Both the position numbers and the translations under genes were made by a program. A stretch of 64,000 bases of DNA from Megasphaera hutchinsoni. GTDB taxonomy: Bacteria; Bacillota; Negativicutes; Veillonellales; Megasphaeraceae. The DNA lies in NCBI RefSeq assembly GCF_001553405.1, contig NZ_KQ960952.1:89865-153864 (forward strand), given 5' to 3'. The notes beneath the pieces were generated by a model, which worked only from the letters and a program-made list of their open reading frames with translations, made no database searches and was not told where the DNA came from. Each line of letters opens with the position of its first letter. Position 1 is the first letter of the stretch. Below, piece by piece: positions 1 to 8,605 of this stretch.

Positions 1-49
1 AAATTCTTGCTGAAAGTAGGGCGTGGGAGTATTAATTTCAGGAGGATAT

Positions 50-2194
50 ATGAGTGAACTAAATGAGTGGGTTGGAATTGTAGAACGGATACTGTTTATA
101 TCTAAAGAAAAAGATTTTTATATTTTTGTTATGTCACAAGACGGTGGACCCAAAAAAGTTACTGTGAAGGGATCGGGGCGTGCTGTAACGGTAGGTGAAC
201 GTATACGCGTTCATGGTAAGTGGGTACAACATCGCAAATATGGGCGACAAATAGCTGCTCAAGCGTGGCAAATTTTAGTATCTGATACACTTGAAGGAAC
301 GAAGCGTTTTCTTGCCTCATCGTATATACCAGGTATGGGTCCGGTATTGGCACAACGTATTGTTGATACTTTTGGCAATAAGGCTATGGATATTTTGCAG
401 AATGAGCCGGAACGGTTACTCCAAATCGAAGGTATGGGTAAACAAAAACTGGAAAGTATACGAAAAGCTTTAGCGGATAAAGAATGGGATTATCAACTAG
501 CACTGGACTTAGAACAACATGGTATTTCAGGTAAGTACGCTATCCACTTGATTAATGCATATGAGTCACATGTATTAGAGGTATTAAAGACAGATGCCTA
601 TCGTTTGATACAAGATATTCAAGGTATTGGTTTTATTGTGGCTGATAAAATTGCCTTGGCTTATGGAATGGATACACATCATAAAAAAAGAATTTGTGCA
701 GCGTTGTATTATGTGTTGGAAGGAGAAACTTACAATGGAAATGTATGTGTACCGCAAGAATTATTGATACAAGAAACGGTGAAGTTGTTACATGTAGAAG
801 AAGCGGTAGTGGCGGATACATTAACGTCACTAGTGGAAGGTCAGTTTTTAAAAACAGAAGAATATCAACATCAGGTATATGTATATCTAATAGAAAAATA
901 TTGCGAAGAGGTAGCCGTAGCACGGCGTATTCGTGAAATGAGTAAGATCCGGGATAAGAATATGTGTGGTGTTGAATTATTCTTGAAAACGTGGCAAAAA
1001 GAATCTGATTTTACCTTGGCAAAAGAACAGCAACAAGCTGTAAAAGCATCTGTTCGTTCTCCTATATTGGTCATTACGGGGGGGCCTGGTACAGGGAAAA
1101 CGACAATTATTCAAGCGGTTATTAAATTAGCAGAACAACGACAGGAACGCATTGCTTTATGTGCACCGACTGGTCGTGCAGCGAAGCGTTTACATGAGGC
1201 AACATCGCATAAGGCGGAAACTGTACATCGCTTATTAGGTGCCAATGGTAAATCTTTTGAATATGATGAAGATAATTTGCTTTCGGTAGATTTAGTTATT
1301 GTCGATGAAGTATCTATGCTTGATATGAATATGTGTTATCATTTATTTCAAGCTCTACCTGAAGGATGCCGATGTATTTTTGTGGGAGATGCCGATCAAT
1401 TACCCTCAGTTGGTGTAGGGCGTGTATTACATGATTTGATTCGGTCAGAACAAATTCCCGTAGTGCGATTAAAAACGATTTTTCGGCAGAAAAATGGTGG
1501 ACGTATTGTGACAAATGCACATTTAATTAATCAAGGTCAATTTCCTATTTGTAACGAAGATTCTGAGTTTACTTGGATTGAAGTTGATTCAGAAGAAGAA
1601 GGGGCAGCACAGATTACTGCTTTATATGGCGAAATCATGAAAAAAGAGGATGATTTGTTTAGCGTGCAAGTATTATCGCCTATGTATAAAAATCCTTGTG
1701 GTGTTGACAATTTAAATGCGTTGATTCAAGAAAAATATAATCCTTCGCAGCCGAATAAGAGTGAATATTGTACAGAAAAGTGGACGTTTCGTGTAGGTGA
1801 TAAAGTAATGCAGCGACAAAATAATTATGATGAAGGTATCTTTAATGGCGATATGGGCACTGTTTTTTCAGTTCAAGCGGAGCGTGTTTTTGTTCGGTTT
1901 GCTGAACGGGATGTGTCGTATACGAGTAAAGATATTTCGCAAATAACACCGGCTTATGCTACGACTGTTCATAAGAGTCAAGGGAGTGAATATGGAACCG
2001 TGATTTTAGCATTTGTAAATAGCCAGTATATTATGTTGCAACGCAACTTATTTTATACGGCTGTAACACGAGCAAAAAAAAGAGTCATTTTAGTAGGCAT
2101 GGAAGCAGCAATACAACGAGCAGTTACTAACGTGAGAAATAATCAGAGGTATACTTTGTTAGCAGAACGTTTACGTGGGAAAGAATTATGGTAA
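50..2194 (+). CDS. recD2: RecD2-type ATP-dependent DNA helicase
   Basis: A 714-residue superfamily 1B 5'-3' DNA helicase of the RecD2 class, which works without RecBC in DNA repair and replication-fork maintenance. The N-terminal third carries the helix-hairpin-helix repeats typical of RecD2 (near residues 95-215). The motor follows, with Walker A GGPGTGKTT at residues 344-352 and Walker B VDEVSMLD from residue 418. The C-terminal motif TVHKSQGSEY and the VTRAKK segment are the usual RecD/UvrD-C signatures. AGGAGG lies four bases before the ATG at position 50. A GTG at 23 in the same frame is rejected because it precedes the ribosome binding site. The stop overlaps comFC by 7 bases, so the two are probably translationally coupled. 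The upstream gene is outside the window. Confidence 0.93.
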   Translation: MSELNEWVGIVERILFISKEKDFYIFVMSQDGGPKKVTVKGSGRAVTVGERIRVHGKWVQHRKYGRQIAAQAWQILVSDTLEGTKRFLASSYIPGMGPVLAQRIVDTFGNKAMDILQNEPERLLQIEGMGKQKLESIRKALADKEWDYQLALDLEQHGISGKYAIHLINAYESHVLEVLKTDAYRLIQDIQGIGFIVADKIALAYGMDTHHKKRICAALYYVLEGETYNGNVCVPQELLIQETVKLLHVEEAVVADTLTSLVEGQFLKTEEYQHQVYVYLIEKYCEEVAVARRIREMSKIRDKNMCGVELFLKTWQKESDFTLAKEQQQAVKASVRSPILVITGGPGTGKTTIIQAVIKLAEQRQERIALCAPTGRAAKRLHEATSHKAETVHRLLGANGKSFEYDEDNLLSVDLVIVDEVSMLDMNMCYHLFQALPEGCRCIFVGDADQLPSVGVGRVLHDLIRSEQIPVVRLKTIFRQKNGGRIVTNAHLINQGQFPICNEDSEFTWIEVDSEEEGAAQITALYGEIMKKEDDLFSVQVLSPMYKNPCGVDNLNALIQEKYNPSQPNKSEYCTEKWTFRVGDKVMQRQNNYDEGIFNGDMGTVFSVQAERVFVRFAERDVSYTSKDISQITPAYATTVHKSQGSEYGTVILAFVNSQYIMLQRNLFYTAVTRAKKRVILVGMEAAIQRAVTNVRNNQRYTLLAERLRGKELW

Positions 2195-2847
2195 ATTGGC
2201 GATCTTATATTATGACGATGTTATATCCGTCCCTTTGTCCAGGTTGTGGCGCTTCGTTATTATGGGGAGAAACATGGTGTAATGCATGTCGTCGGCAATG
2301 GGGGATGGGGAGAAGAATTCAACGAACAAGTGCTATTCCACATGTTGATAGTGTTTATTGTGTAGCCTCTTATCGTGGTCCAGTGGGGCGAGGGTTAAGA
2401 CGGTTAAAATATCGGCGGCATTTAGGTAATCAAAAAGCATGGCAGGAATTATTAGATTCATTTCCCTTTATTGATAGATTGTGTTTATATTCTTTTGTTA
2501 TGCCAATTCCTTTAGTATGGCAACGACAAGCGGAGAGAGGATTTAATCAAAGTGAATGGTTATTTCGTCCTTGGGCAAAACGACAGGGAATTTGTTGGTT
2601 AGATGGGTTACAGCGTATTCGTAAAACACAAGAACAATATGGCCTTAAGCGAAAGGCACGTCAGGAGAATTTAAAAAGTGCATTTGCTATGAAGGGTTCT
2701 TTCATAAAGGCTATATACGGGAAAAAAATTATTTTAGTGGATGATATTTATACAACTGGCGCGACGATGGAGGCCTGTGCTAGTGTATTAAAAAAACATG
2801 GGGCTTCGACAGTGACTGGTTTAGTCGTTGCGAGTAATGCCCCGTGA
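2188..2847 (+). CDS. comFC: ComF family phosphoribosyltransferase-like protein
   Basis: A 219-residue ComF/GntX family protein. Homologues of ComFC are needed for uptake or processing of transforming DNA, and the fold is that of a type I phosphoribosyltransferase. An N-terminal four-cysteine zinc site is visible (C17, C20, C31, C34). The PRPP-binding loop VDDIYTTGAT lies at residues 184-193. The ATG sits inside the last codons of recD2, a 7-base overlap. In-frame ATGs at residues 9 and 11 are alternatives, since the upstream GGGAAAG is only a fair ribosome binding site. No comFA helicase gene is adjacent, so a role in competence is inferred from the family alone. Confidence 0.85.
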   Translation: MVNWRSYIMTMLYPSLCPGCGASLLWGETWCNACRRQWGMGRRIQRTSAIPHVDSVYCVASYRGPVGRGLRRLKYRRHLGNQKAWQELLDSFPFIDRLCLYSFVMPIPLVWQRQAERGFNQSEWLFRPWAKRQGICWLDGLQRIRKTQEQYGLKRKARQENLKSAFAMKGSFIKAIYGKKIILVDDIYTTGATMEACASVLKKHGASTVTGLVVASNAP

Positions 2848-2870
2848 TAAAGAGACTATGGGTAGGAAAA

Positions 2871-2909
2871 AATCCCCCACATATATTTTTTAAATATATG
2901 TGGGGGATT
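2871..2909. terminator. Bidirectional intrinsic terminator between comFC and the HD-GYP gene
   Basis: An 18-base-pair perfect stem (2871-2888 with 2892-2909) closes a TTT loop. The T-tract lies on the minus-strand side (complement of the A-run at 2867-2872), so it best terminates the convergent HD-GYP gene; it may also stop comFC transcripts. Confidence 0.85.
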
Positions 2910-2933
2910 GAAAATAAGTATATATAACAGTAA

Positions 2934-3539
2934 TTAAGTTCCTAATATTTCAATAAACGCTTTTACTACTTCTGGATCAAATAATAATCCAGAGGCACTA
3001 AATAATTCTTTAATCGCTTGTTGTTTGGTTTTTGCCCAAAATTGAGCGGCAGGATTAATGATGGTGTCATAATAATCTGCCACGGCAATGATACGGGCAC
3101 CAAAAGGAATATTAGAACCGCATAAATGACGAGGAAATCCAGAACCATCCCACCGTTCATGATGTGAACGAATGTAAGGAATAATATCCTGACAACAAGG
3201 GATGTTTTCTATCATATTGCTACCGGCTACTGCGTGACGCTTGTAAAGTGATTTTTCCGTTCGATTTAAATAGGGATATTTGGATAACAATTGATTAGAT
3301 AGAAATAATAAACCAATATCATGTAATAAGGCGGCATGTTTTATTTGGTCTATTTCACGTTTGGGCAAGGCTAATTTAGTTGCTATACTGACACTGTAAT
3401 TAGCTACTTGTAGGCTGTGCATATATAAGCGTTGATTTTTTAATTGAATGAATTTTAACAGTTCGGCTGTAATTGTTTCCAATGAAGTTAGTTCTTCTTT
3501 GGCGATTCCAGCATACTGATTTAATGATAGCATATACAT
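2934..3539 (-). CDS. Stand-alone HD-GYP domain protein
   Basis: A 201-residue HD-superfamily phosphohydrolase of the HD-GYP group, whose studied members cleave cyclic di-GMP. The metal-ligand pattern is present: H41, H73-D74, H102, H126-H127 and D155. The HHExxDGSG motif reads HHERWDGSGFP at residues 126-136, with Phe where GYP has Tyr. The Lys that normally follows HDIG is Leu77. There is no receiver, PAS or membrane segment, so about 35 N-terminal residues precede the domain. An AAAGGG site eight bases upstream supports the ATG at 3539. It runs in the same direction as the SpeD-like gene, 33 bases downstream of it. Whether it is a c-di-GMP phosphodiesterase is inference. Confidence 0.8.
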   Translation of the reverse strand: MYMLSLNQYAGIAKEELTSLETITAELLKFIQLKNQRLYMHSLQVANYSVSIATKLALPKREIDQIKHAALLHDIGLLFLSNQLLSKYPYLNRTEKSLYKRHAVAGSNMIENIPCCQDIIPYIRSHHERWDGSGFPRHLCGSNIPFGARIIAVADYYDTIINPAAQFWAKTKQQAIKELFSASGLLFDPEVVKAFIEILGT

Positions 3540-3572
3540 AACACAGACCCTTTCTGTAATGATGACATAAAA

Positions 3573-4067
3573 CTATTTTCTTTTTTTGCGGTGAGATTGG
3601 TGTGGATGTCGTAACATGTGAAACATGGTTACACTTGTTTTTCGAATTTTTGATCCCGTTGTTTTCATGCGTCGAATAGGGGTTATTTTAGTTCTTCTTT
3701 TGGGCTTCATATCACGAATGATGCCAAAATCTCCACGACGAATACTGGTGGCTTTAATACTATCTGAATGGAGAAGTAACTTTAAGGATCCCATCATATG
3801 GTTGATAGATAAGTCTGTATTAAAGCTATAAATGTCGATAGCTGCATAGGATAAAATCGTATAAAAATGAATACATATGTGTGCATTTTCCGAGATAGCG
3901 ATACCTACTAGATCGCCATTACAAGGATAAGATTGCCAACTTAATAAGGGTAATTGAACGACTTCCAATGCACGTTGAGCCAAAGGCTTTAAATCATCAG
4001 GAGTGGTTAAATTGACCTTACAGTTGTAAAAATCGATGATCAAATGTTTACCTAATGTGTTTTTCAT
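3573..4067 (-). CDS. SpeD/AdoMet decarboxylase-like protein lacking its catalytic serine
   Basis: A 164-residue protein whose first 115 residues follow the bacterial S-adenosylmethionine decarboxylase (SpeD/SpeH) fold: start MKNTLGKHLIIDFYNC, core HICIHFY, then SYAAIDIY. In active enzymes the Ser of E-S-H self-cleaves to form the pyruvoyl cofactor. Here that position is Ala (N61-A62-H63), and the later catalytic Cys is Phe82. The core His (H67) is kept. Residues 118-164 form an extra tail rich in Lys, Arg and His. ATG at 4067 is chosen because GGGTGGG lies five bases before it; the GTG at 4076 overlaps that site. It has its own consensus promoter. Decarboxylase activity is therefore unlikely; the role is unknown, and RNA or phosphate binding by the tail is only a guess. 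Confidence 0.7.
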   Translation of the reverse strand: MKNTLGKHLIIDFYNCKVNLTTPDDLKPLAQRALEVVQLPLLSWQSYPCNGDLVGIAISENAHICIHFYTILSYAAIDIYSFNTDLSINHMMGSLKLLLHSDSIKATSIRRGDFGIIRDMKPKRRTKITPIRRMKTTGSKIRKTSVTMFHMLRHPHQSHRKKRK

Positions 4068-4096
4068 AAATCCCACCCGTACTATGTTTACAACTT

Positions 4097-4125
4097 ATTA
4101 TATACTTTTTCAGCTTTTTTGTAAA
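4097..4125 (-). promoter_or_regulatory. Sigma-70 promoter of the SpeD-like gene
   Basis: On the minus strand TTTACA (4125-4120), a 17-base spacer and a perfect TATAAT (4102-4097) lie 30 bases before the start codon. It would drive the SpeD-like gene and the HD-GYP gene. Confidence 0.8.
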
Positions 4126-4327
4126 CGTATTTTTAGAAGCAAAGTGAAGTCTTGATAAAAGATAAAAAAGGCTAGCACACAAAAAAAGATACGCAAAAAA
4201 TAAGCATATATTTTACGTAGTAGGATAGAATAAATTCGCTTAAAATACAGAAATGAAGAGATAAAAAAGAAATACAAATAAGAAATAATATGCATGAATA
4301 AAGATAAAAAATTCATATGTAGATAAA
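4126..4327. other. AT-rich intergenic stretch with no gene recognised
   Basis: Roughly 200 bases between the SpeD-like promoter and the clpB terminator. A 68-codon hydrophobic frame runs on the minus strand (4316-4110) but has no ribosome binding site and its composition is that of AT-rich spacer. I see no RNA gene or repeat. Confidence 0.5.
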
Positions 4328-4360
4328 AAAAGAGTTGTGATTATATATCACAACTCTTTT
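4328..4360. terminator. Intrinsic terminator after clpB
   Basis: A 14-base-pair perfect stem (4328-4341 with 4347-4360) around TATAT, 20 bases past the clpB stop. On the minus strand it is followed by a run of T. Confidence 0.9.
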
Positions 4361-4379
4361 GCTTTTACAGCATAACTCT

Positions 4380-6974
4380 TTAATTTTGGGGTCCTTCAGG
4401 TGTTAGGGGAGTGAAGGTAAATGCTGAATTAGTATAATCAATGCGAACAGTATTACCTTCTTTTATAGTACCCGCGATAATATCTCGACTCAGGGCAGTT
4501 TCTATCGTACGAGCAATTACACGGCGTAAAGGTCTAGCACCAAATTGTGGATCAAATCCTTGTTCAGCCAATTGTTTTAAGGCTGCATCAGAACATTGTA
4601 ACCGGATATTAATTTGTTTTTCAAGGCGTTGGCTAAGACGGCGTAACAACATGTCTGCAATATGTAATACTTGTTCTTTTTGGAGTCCTTTGAATATAAT
4701 ACAATCGTCTACGCGATTTAAAAATTCTGGACGAAAATATTGTTTTAATAACTGGTGTACAGATGCTTCGGCTGTTTGATTATCTTTTGCATTTAAGATT
4801 TCATGAGAACCTAAGTTACTAGTCATAATTATAATGGTATTTTTAAAGTTTACCATGCGACCTTTACCATCGGTTAAACGACCGTCATCCAATATTTGTA
4901 AAAGAACATTAAAAATGTCAGGATGAGCTTTTTCAATTTCATCTAATAAAATTACGCTGTAGGGATGACGCCTTACGGCCTCCGTAAGTTGGCCGCCTTC
5001 ATCATAGCCGACATATCCGGGAGGTGCTCCAATAAGCCGAGATACGGTGTGCTTTTCCATATATTCGGACATATCAATGCGAACAATATTGCGTTCATCA
5101 TTAAAGAGTACTTCTGCCAAGGCTTTAGCTAATTCTGTTTTGCCGACACCCGTAGGTCCTAAAAAAATAAAGGAGCCAATGGGGCGTTGCGGATCTTTTA
5201 TACCTGCCCGAGCACGCAAGATTGCATCACTTACAATTTGTACTGCTTCATCTTGTCCAATTAATCGTTGGTGTAATGTTTCTTCAAGGTGTAGTAATTT
5301 TTCTCGTTCTCCCGTTAGCATTTTGGCAACAGGAATACCGGTCCAACGACTTACGACTTGTGCAATATCTTCTTCACTTACTTCTTCTTTTAGTAATTGG
5401 GCATCTTGGTGATTAGAGAGATAGGTTTCTTGTTCCTTCAATTTTTTTTCTAGTTCTGGTAATTTCCCATATTTTAATTCCGATGCCTTTTCTAAATTAT
5501 ATTCTCGTTCGGCCTTTGTCATTTCTCCTTTTACGGCATCAATTTCTTTTTTTATCGCTTGGGTACGTAAAATTGCTTGTTTTTCTGTATCCCATTTTTC
5601 ATTTAACGATTTTTCTTCTTCCTGTAATTCTACTTTTTTCTTTTGGATTTTAGATAGTCGTTCTTTTGATGCGTCATCGGTTTCTTTGTTCAATGATTGT
5701 TCTTCGATTTCTAGTTGCATTACTTTGTGACGTAACTCATCTAACGGAGCTGGCATAGATTCAATTTCTGTACGTAATTTAGCGGCTGCTTCATCGACCA
5801 AATCGATGGCCTTATCGGGAAGAAACCGATCTGAAATATAACGGTCTGAGAGTACGGCTGCAGCAACTAAAGCGTTGTCACGAATACGTACACCATGATG
5901 AACTTCATAGCGATCTTTCAATCCCCGTAAGATAGTGATTGTATCTTCAACATTAGGCTGATTTACCATAACGGGTTGAAAACGCCGTTCTAAGGCAGCA
6001 TCTTTTTCAATATATTTTTGATATTCGTTTAAGGTTGTTGCCCCGATACAACGAAGTTCGCCTCGGGCTAACATCGGTTTTAAAATATTGCCAGCATCCA
6101 TAGAGCCTTCTGAGGCACCAGCCCCAACTACTGTATGTATTTCATCAATGAATAATAAAATTTGTCCATCCGATTGTGCGATTTCATTTAGTACAGATTT
6201 TAGGCGTTCTTCAAATTCGCCCCGGTATTTTGCTCCGGCAATCAAGGAACCCATATCTAGTGAATATAGGGTTTTGTTTTTTAATGATTCTGGTACATCA
6301 CCACTGACAATACGCCGAGCAAGACCTTCGGCGATAGCCGTCTTGCCTACACCAGGTTCTCCGATTAATACAGGGTTATTTTTGGTGCGACGGGATAAAA
6401 TTTCAATGGTACGGCGAATTTCATCGTCTCTTCCGATTACGGGATCTAATTTGTTTTTTTGTGCCGCTTCGGTTAAATTGGTACCGTATTTTTGTAAGGC
6501 GTTATAACTGTCTTCTGGATTATCGCTGCCAATTCTTCCTTTGCGATGTTGTTTTAATGAGGTTAGTACACTATCTTTGGTTAAACCAAAGGTACGACAA
6601 ATGGATTTGATTTCTTCATCACCGTCCTGAACAATCCCCGCTAAAAGATGTTCCGTACTTATATAATCATCTTTAAGCGAATCGGCGAGTTGTTTGGCAC
6701 GACCTAAAACTCTTATCATTTCGGTTGCCATGGAGAGGCGGCTTTGTCCTTGAACGGCAGGTATTGCGTTTAAGTATTTTTCAAGGCGAGCTTGTAGCAT
6801 GGGAAGATCCGTATGACAATCTTGATATATGCTAGTTAATATACCTTCTGGGGTGGTAATGAGGGATAATAATAAATGGGCTGACGTTATTTCTTGATGA
6901 TAACGTAACGCCGCATTTTGTTGAGCATTTTGTAATGCTGTTAAGGCTTTTTGTGTATATTTTTCATTATCCAT
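4380..6974 (-). CDS. clpB: ATP-dependent chaperone ClpB
   Basis: An 864-residue AAA+ disaggregase that, with DnaK, pulls polypeptides out of heat-induced aggregates in the cytoplasm. The order is a Clp N-domain (two repeats, residues 1-145), the first AAA module with Walker A GEPGVGKT at 205-212, the long coiled-coil middle domain (about 410-530, rich in Glu/Lys) and the second AAA module with GPTGVGKT near 605 and TSNLGSHEI after it. Length is normal for ClpB. AAGGAGGT eight bases upstream fixes the ATG at 6974; the earlier in-frame TTG precedes that site. The gene is monocistronic, with a strong promoter overlapped by tandem AAAAGTC repeats (see 7039-7096), which suggests stress regulation. 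Confidence 0.97.
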   Translation of the reverse strand: MDNEKYTQKALTALQNAQQNAALRYHQEITSAHLLLSLITTPEGILTSIYQDCHTDLPMLQARLEKYLNAIPAVQGQSRLSMATEMIRVLGRAKQLADSLKDDYISTEHLLAGIVQDGDEEIKSICRTFGLTKDSVLTSLKQHRKGRIGSDNPEDSYNALQKYGTNLTEAAQKNKLDPVIGRDDEIRRTIEILSRRTKNNPVLIGEPGVGKTAIAEGLARRIVSGDVPESLKNKTLYSLDMGSLIAGAKYRGEFEERLKSVLNEIAQSDGQILLFIDEIHTVVGAGASEGSMDAGNILKPMLARGELRCIGATTLNEYQKYIEKDAALERRFQPVMVNQPNVEDTITILRGLKDRYEVHHGVRIRDNALVAAAVLSDRYISDRFLPDKAIDLVDEAAAKLRTEIESMPAPLDELRHKVMQLEIEEQSLNKETDDASKERLSKIQKKKVELQEEEKSLNEKWDTEKQAILRTQAIKKEIDAVKGEMTKAEREYNLEKASELKYGKLPELEKKLKEQETYLSNHQDAQLLKEEVSEEDIAQVVSRWTGIPVAKMLTGEREKLLHLEETLHQRLIGQDEAVQIVSDAILRARAGIKDPQRPIGSFIFLGPTGVGKTELAKALAEVLFNDERNIVRIDMSEYMEKHTVSRLIGAPPGYVGYDEGGQLTEAVRRHPYSVILLDEIEKAHPDIFNVLLQILDDGRLTDGKGRMVNFKNTIIIMTSNLGSHEILNAKDNQTAEASVHQLLKQYFRPEFLNRVDDCIIFKGLQKEQVLHIADMLLRRLSQRLEKQINIRLQCSDAALKQLAEQGFDPQFGARPLRRVIARTIETALSRDIIAGTIKEGNTVRIDYTNSAFTFTPLTPEGPQN

Positions 6975-6988
6975 ATATATGACCTCCT

Positions 6989-7006
6989 TATCCAATATAT
7001 TGGATA
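6989..7006. promoter_or_regulatory. 18-bp perfect palindrome beside the clpB ribosome binding site
   Basis: The half-site TATCCAATA is followed directly by its complement TATTGGATA, adjoining the clpB Shine-Dalgarno on the transcribed side. It could be an operator or an mRNA hairpin over the ribosome binding site. It does not match the CIRCE element of HrcA. Confidence 0.5.
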
Positions 7007-7038
7007 TATATCATTGTTGAATTCTTATTACATTTTTT

Positions 7039-7096
7039 ATTATAATCGCAAAAGTCGAAAAGTCAATAGAAAAAAAACAAAAAAGTCAAAAAGTCA
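7039..7096 (-). promoter_or_regulatory. clpB promoter with tandem AAAAGTC(A/G) repeats
   Basis: On the minus strand TTGACT (7066-7061), 16 bases, TATAAT (7044-7039). Two pairs of 8-base direct repeats, AAAAGTC followed by A or G, lie at 7050-7065 (over the -35 and spacer) and 7081-7096, with pair starts 31 bases apart. The GTCAAA core recalls the CtsR heptad, but CtsR boxes have a 10-base period, so the regulator is not assigned. Confidence 0.75.
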
Positions 7097-7195
7097 AAAA
7101 AACGGTGAAAATATAAAAAAAAGACAAAATAGGAGAGAGCGTGTATAATAAAAATAGTAAGATTATATCGTGTTTATGTATAAAGAGGAAGAGAT

Positions 7196-7825
7196 ATGGT
7201 AACAAAGAAAATAAAATTAGAAATGTTAGAAAGATTTCAACAGCAATATGGTATTTTAAAACCGGCATTACATTATAATACGCCGTTTGAATTATTGGTG
7301 GCGGTTGTTTTATCGGCCCAATGTACAGATGAACGTGTCAATATTGTTACGGCGGGTTTATTTCCTATGTATAGTGGACCAGAAAAAATATTATCGTTAG
7401 GGCTTATGGGATTAGAAGAAAAAATACATACTTGCGGACTATATCGAAGTAAAGCTAAAAATATTTTGGCTACGTGTGCTATCTTATGTGAACAATATCA
7501 TGGTGAAGTGCCCTGTACTTTTGATGAATTAGTAAAATTACCTGGTGTCGGCAGAAAAACAGCGAATGTATTAGTTAGTGTGTTATTTAATGTGCCGGCT
7601 ATTGCTGTTGATACACATGTATTTCGAGTAGCTAATCGGTTGCAGCTGGCCGTAGGAAAAACACCTTTAGAAGTAGAACGTGGATTGAAAAAAGCAATTC
7701 CTAAGATGTGGTGGAGTCGTGCTCATCATTGGCTAATATGGCATGGCCGAAAGATTTGTAAAGCGAGAAAACCACTGTGCAACCAATGTTTTCAAGAAGA
7801 TCTCTGTCCATATGGAAAAGCATAA
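7196..7825 (+). CDS. nth: Endonuclease III
   Basis: A 209-residue DNA glycosylase/AP lyase that removes oxidised pyrimidines in base-excision repair. The helix-hairpin-helix LPGVGRKTANV carries the catalytic lysine, and VDTHVFRV carries the catalytic aspartate. The C-terminal [4Fe-4S] cluster motif C-X6-C-X2-C-X5-C is complete, ending CPYGKA. Length is standard. The gene stands alone between clpB (divergent) and the next plus-strand unit. A TATAAT at 7144-7149 could be its -10 element; the matching -35 (AAGACA, 17 bases before) is weak. The ribosome binding site is a GAGGAAGAG stretch just upstream. Confidence 0.95.
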   Translation: MVTKKIKLEMLERFQQQYGILKPALHYNTPFELLVAVVLSAQCTDERVNIVTAGLFPMYSGPEKILSLGLMGLEEKIHTCGLYRSKAKNILATCAILCEQYHGEVPCTFDELVKLPGVGRKTANVLVSVLFNVPAIAVDTHVFRVANRLQLAVGKTPLEVERGLKKAIPKMWWSRAHHWLIWHGRKICKARKPLCNQCFQEDLCPYGKA

Positions 7826-7870
7826 GGAAAAAGGCGAAGTGATTTGATATATTTTTTTTACATATATTCA

Positions 7871-7899
7871 TTGACAAATAAGAAACGATAACATACGAT
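7871..7899 (+). promoter_or_regulatory. Promoter of the 7947 hypothetical gene
   Basis: TTGACA, 17 bases, TACGAT: a perfect -35 with optimal spacing, about 48 bases before the start codon. Confidence 0.7.
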
Positions 7900-7946
7900 A
7901 AAAAAGTAACATACTTAAAATATGCAATGGGGAGGTTGGTCGTCCG

Positions 7947-8342
7947 ATGGAGTTGAACTATATGAAGGGAACCTATGTAGATGAACTTTTATGGAACGGA
8001 CACCCAGTGTTATTTGTTCTTGAAGGATTAGGCAAAGAAGAGAAGATAAAAGCACAACAGTATGGGGAAATGATTTGGCATTGGATTGTTACACATAGCC
8101 ATGAGTTTGCCAAAAAAGCTTCTCGTATTGCTGCTTTTAAAAATAAAAAATGGCGAGCTGAGGAAGAAGGGGAAGTTTCTTCTGCTGATGTTATGCGGTG
8201 TTTTGAAAGCATTACTTCTGTACATTCAACGTATGAAAAAGGATTTGACGTGTTTTTTGATGGGAGATCTTTGTTTAGAGAACGATCGATTGTTATTCAT
8301 GTGGGTAGAAACTATGTATTAGAAGGGGTGCAGTTATTATAG
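7947..8342 (+). CDS. Hypothetical protein, DUF2262-like C-terminus
   Basis: A 131-residue soluble protein I do not recognise with certainty. The C-terminal half, with FDVFFDGRSLFRERSIVIHV, resembles the pattern of DUF2262 proteins (a Phe/Tyr-Asp-Asp strand followed by a conserved Ile-Val strand), but this is from memory of the family and is tentative. The N-terminal half is mixed alpha/beta with a Trp-rich segment (MIWHWI) and a basic patch near residues 55-70. There is no signal peptide or membrane helix. GGGGAGG lies 11 bases before the ATG; ATG at codon 6 is an alternative. It has its own promoter and sits just before scfA, whose separate promoter begins at its stop codon. Confidence 0.6.
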   Translation: MELNYMKGTYVDELLWNGHPVLFVLEGLGKEEKIKAQQYGEMIWHWIVTHSHEFAKKASRIAAFKNKKWRAEEEGEVSSADVMRCFESITSVHSTYEKGFDVFFDGRSLFRERSIVIHVGRNYVLEGVQLL

Positions 8343-8371
8343 TTGTAGATTTTAAATAGGTATGGTAAAAT
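8343..8371 (+). promoter_or_regulatory. Putative scfA promoter
   Basis: TTGTAG, 17 bases, TAAAAT, starting right at the end of the preceding gene and 32 bases before the scfA start codon. Confidence 0.55.
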
Positions 8372-8403
8372 AAAAAAGTATTGACAGTGAGGTGAATAAA
8401 ACG

Positions 8404-8544
8404 ATGGCAAAACATATTATCACGATTAACACGGAATCTATTCAAAAGACCACGCAGCATGCGGGCTGTAGTGAATGTCAAACATCATGCCAGTCTGCTT
8501 GCAAAACGTCTTGTACCGTAGGCAATCAGGTTTGCAATAAATAA
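8404..8544 (+). CDS. scfA: SCIFF ribosomal peptide precursor (six cysteines in forty-five residues)
   Basis: A 46-residue peptide beginning MAKHIITINTESIQ, with six cysteines at 22, 25, 29, 33, 37 and 44. This is the SCIFF precursor, a near-universal Clostridia/Negativicutes ribosomally made peptide whose maturase forms Cys-to-Thr thioether cross-links; its biological role is unknown. Thr residues lie among the cysteines (T27, T35, T38) as expected for such links. Spacing of the cysteines is C-X2-C-X3-C-X3-C-X3-C-X6-C. GTGAGGTG precedes the ATG. The maturase gene scfB follows after 61 bases, but a terminator-like hairpin lies between them, so peptide message should exceed maturase message. 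Confidence 0.93.
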   Translation: MAKHIITINTESIQKTTQHAGCSECQTSCQSACKTSCTVGNQVCNK

Positions 8545-8562
8545 GTGTTTATTGAAGGGACG

Positions 8563-8595
8563 CCCTTTACCTTGCGGTAAAGGGTATTCTTTTTT
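8563..8595 (+). terminator. Terminator/attenuator between scfA and scfB
   Basis: A perfect 9-base-pair stem (CCCTTTACC with GGTAAAGGG) around TTGC, followed by a T-rich run up to 8595. The scfB Shine-Dalgarno AGGAGG begins at 8596, so there is no room for a promoter after it; scfB must depend on read-through or on RNA processing. Confidence 0.8.
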
Positions 8596-8605
8596 AGGAG
8601 GAACA

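Noticed and set aside
4110..4316. Minus-strand hydrophobic 68-codon frame
   Set aside because: No ribosome binding site, start lies by the clpB terminator, and composition is that of AT-rich spacer.
4335..4353. TTGTGAT...ATCACAA resembling a Rex operator
   Set aside because: It is the stem of the clpB terminator and its spacing differs from the Rex consensus; no promoter is there.
7050..7096. CtsR box at clpB
   Set aside because: Half-site core is similar but the period is 8 rather than 10 bases; kept as an unassigned operator.
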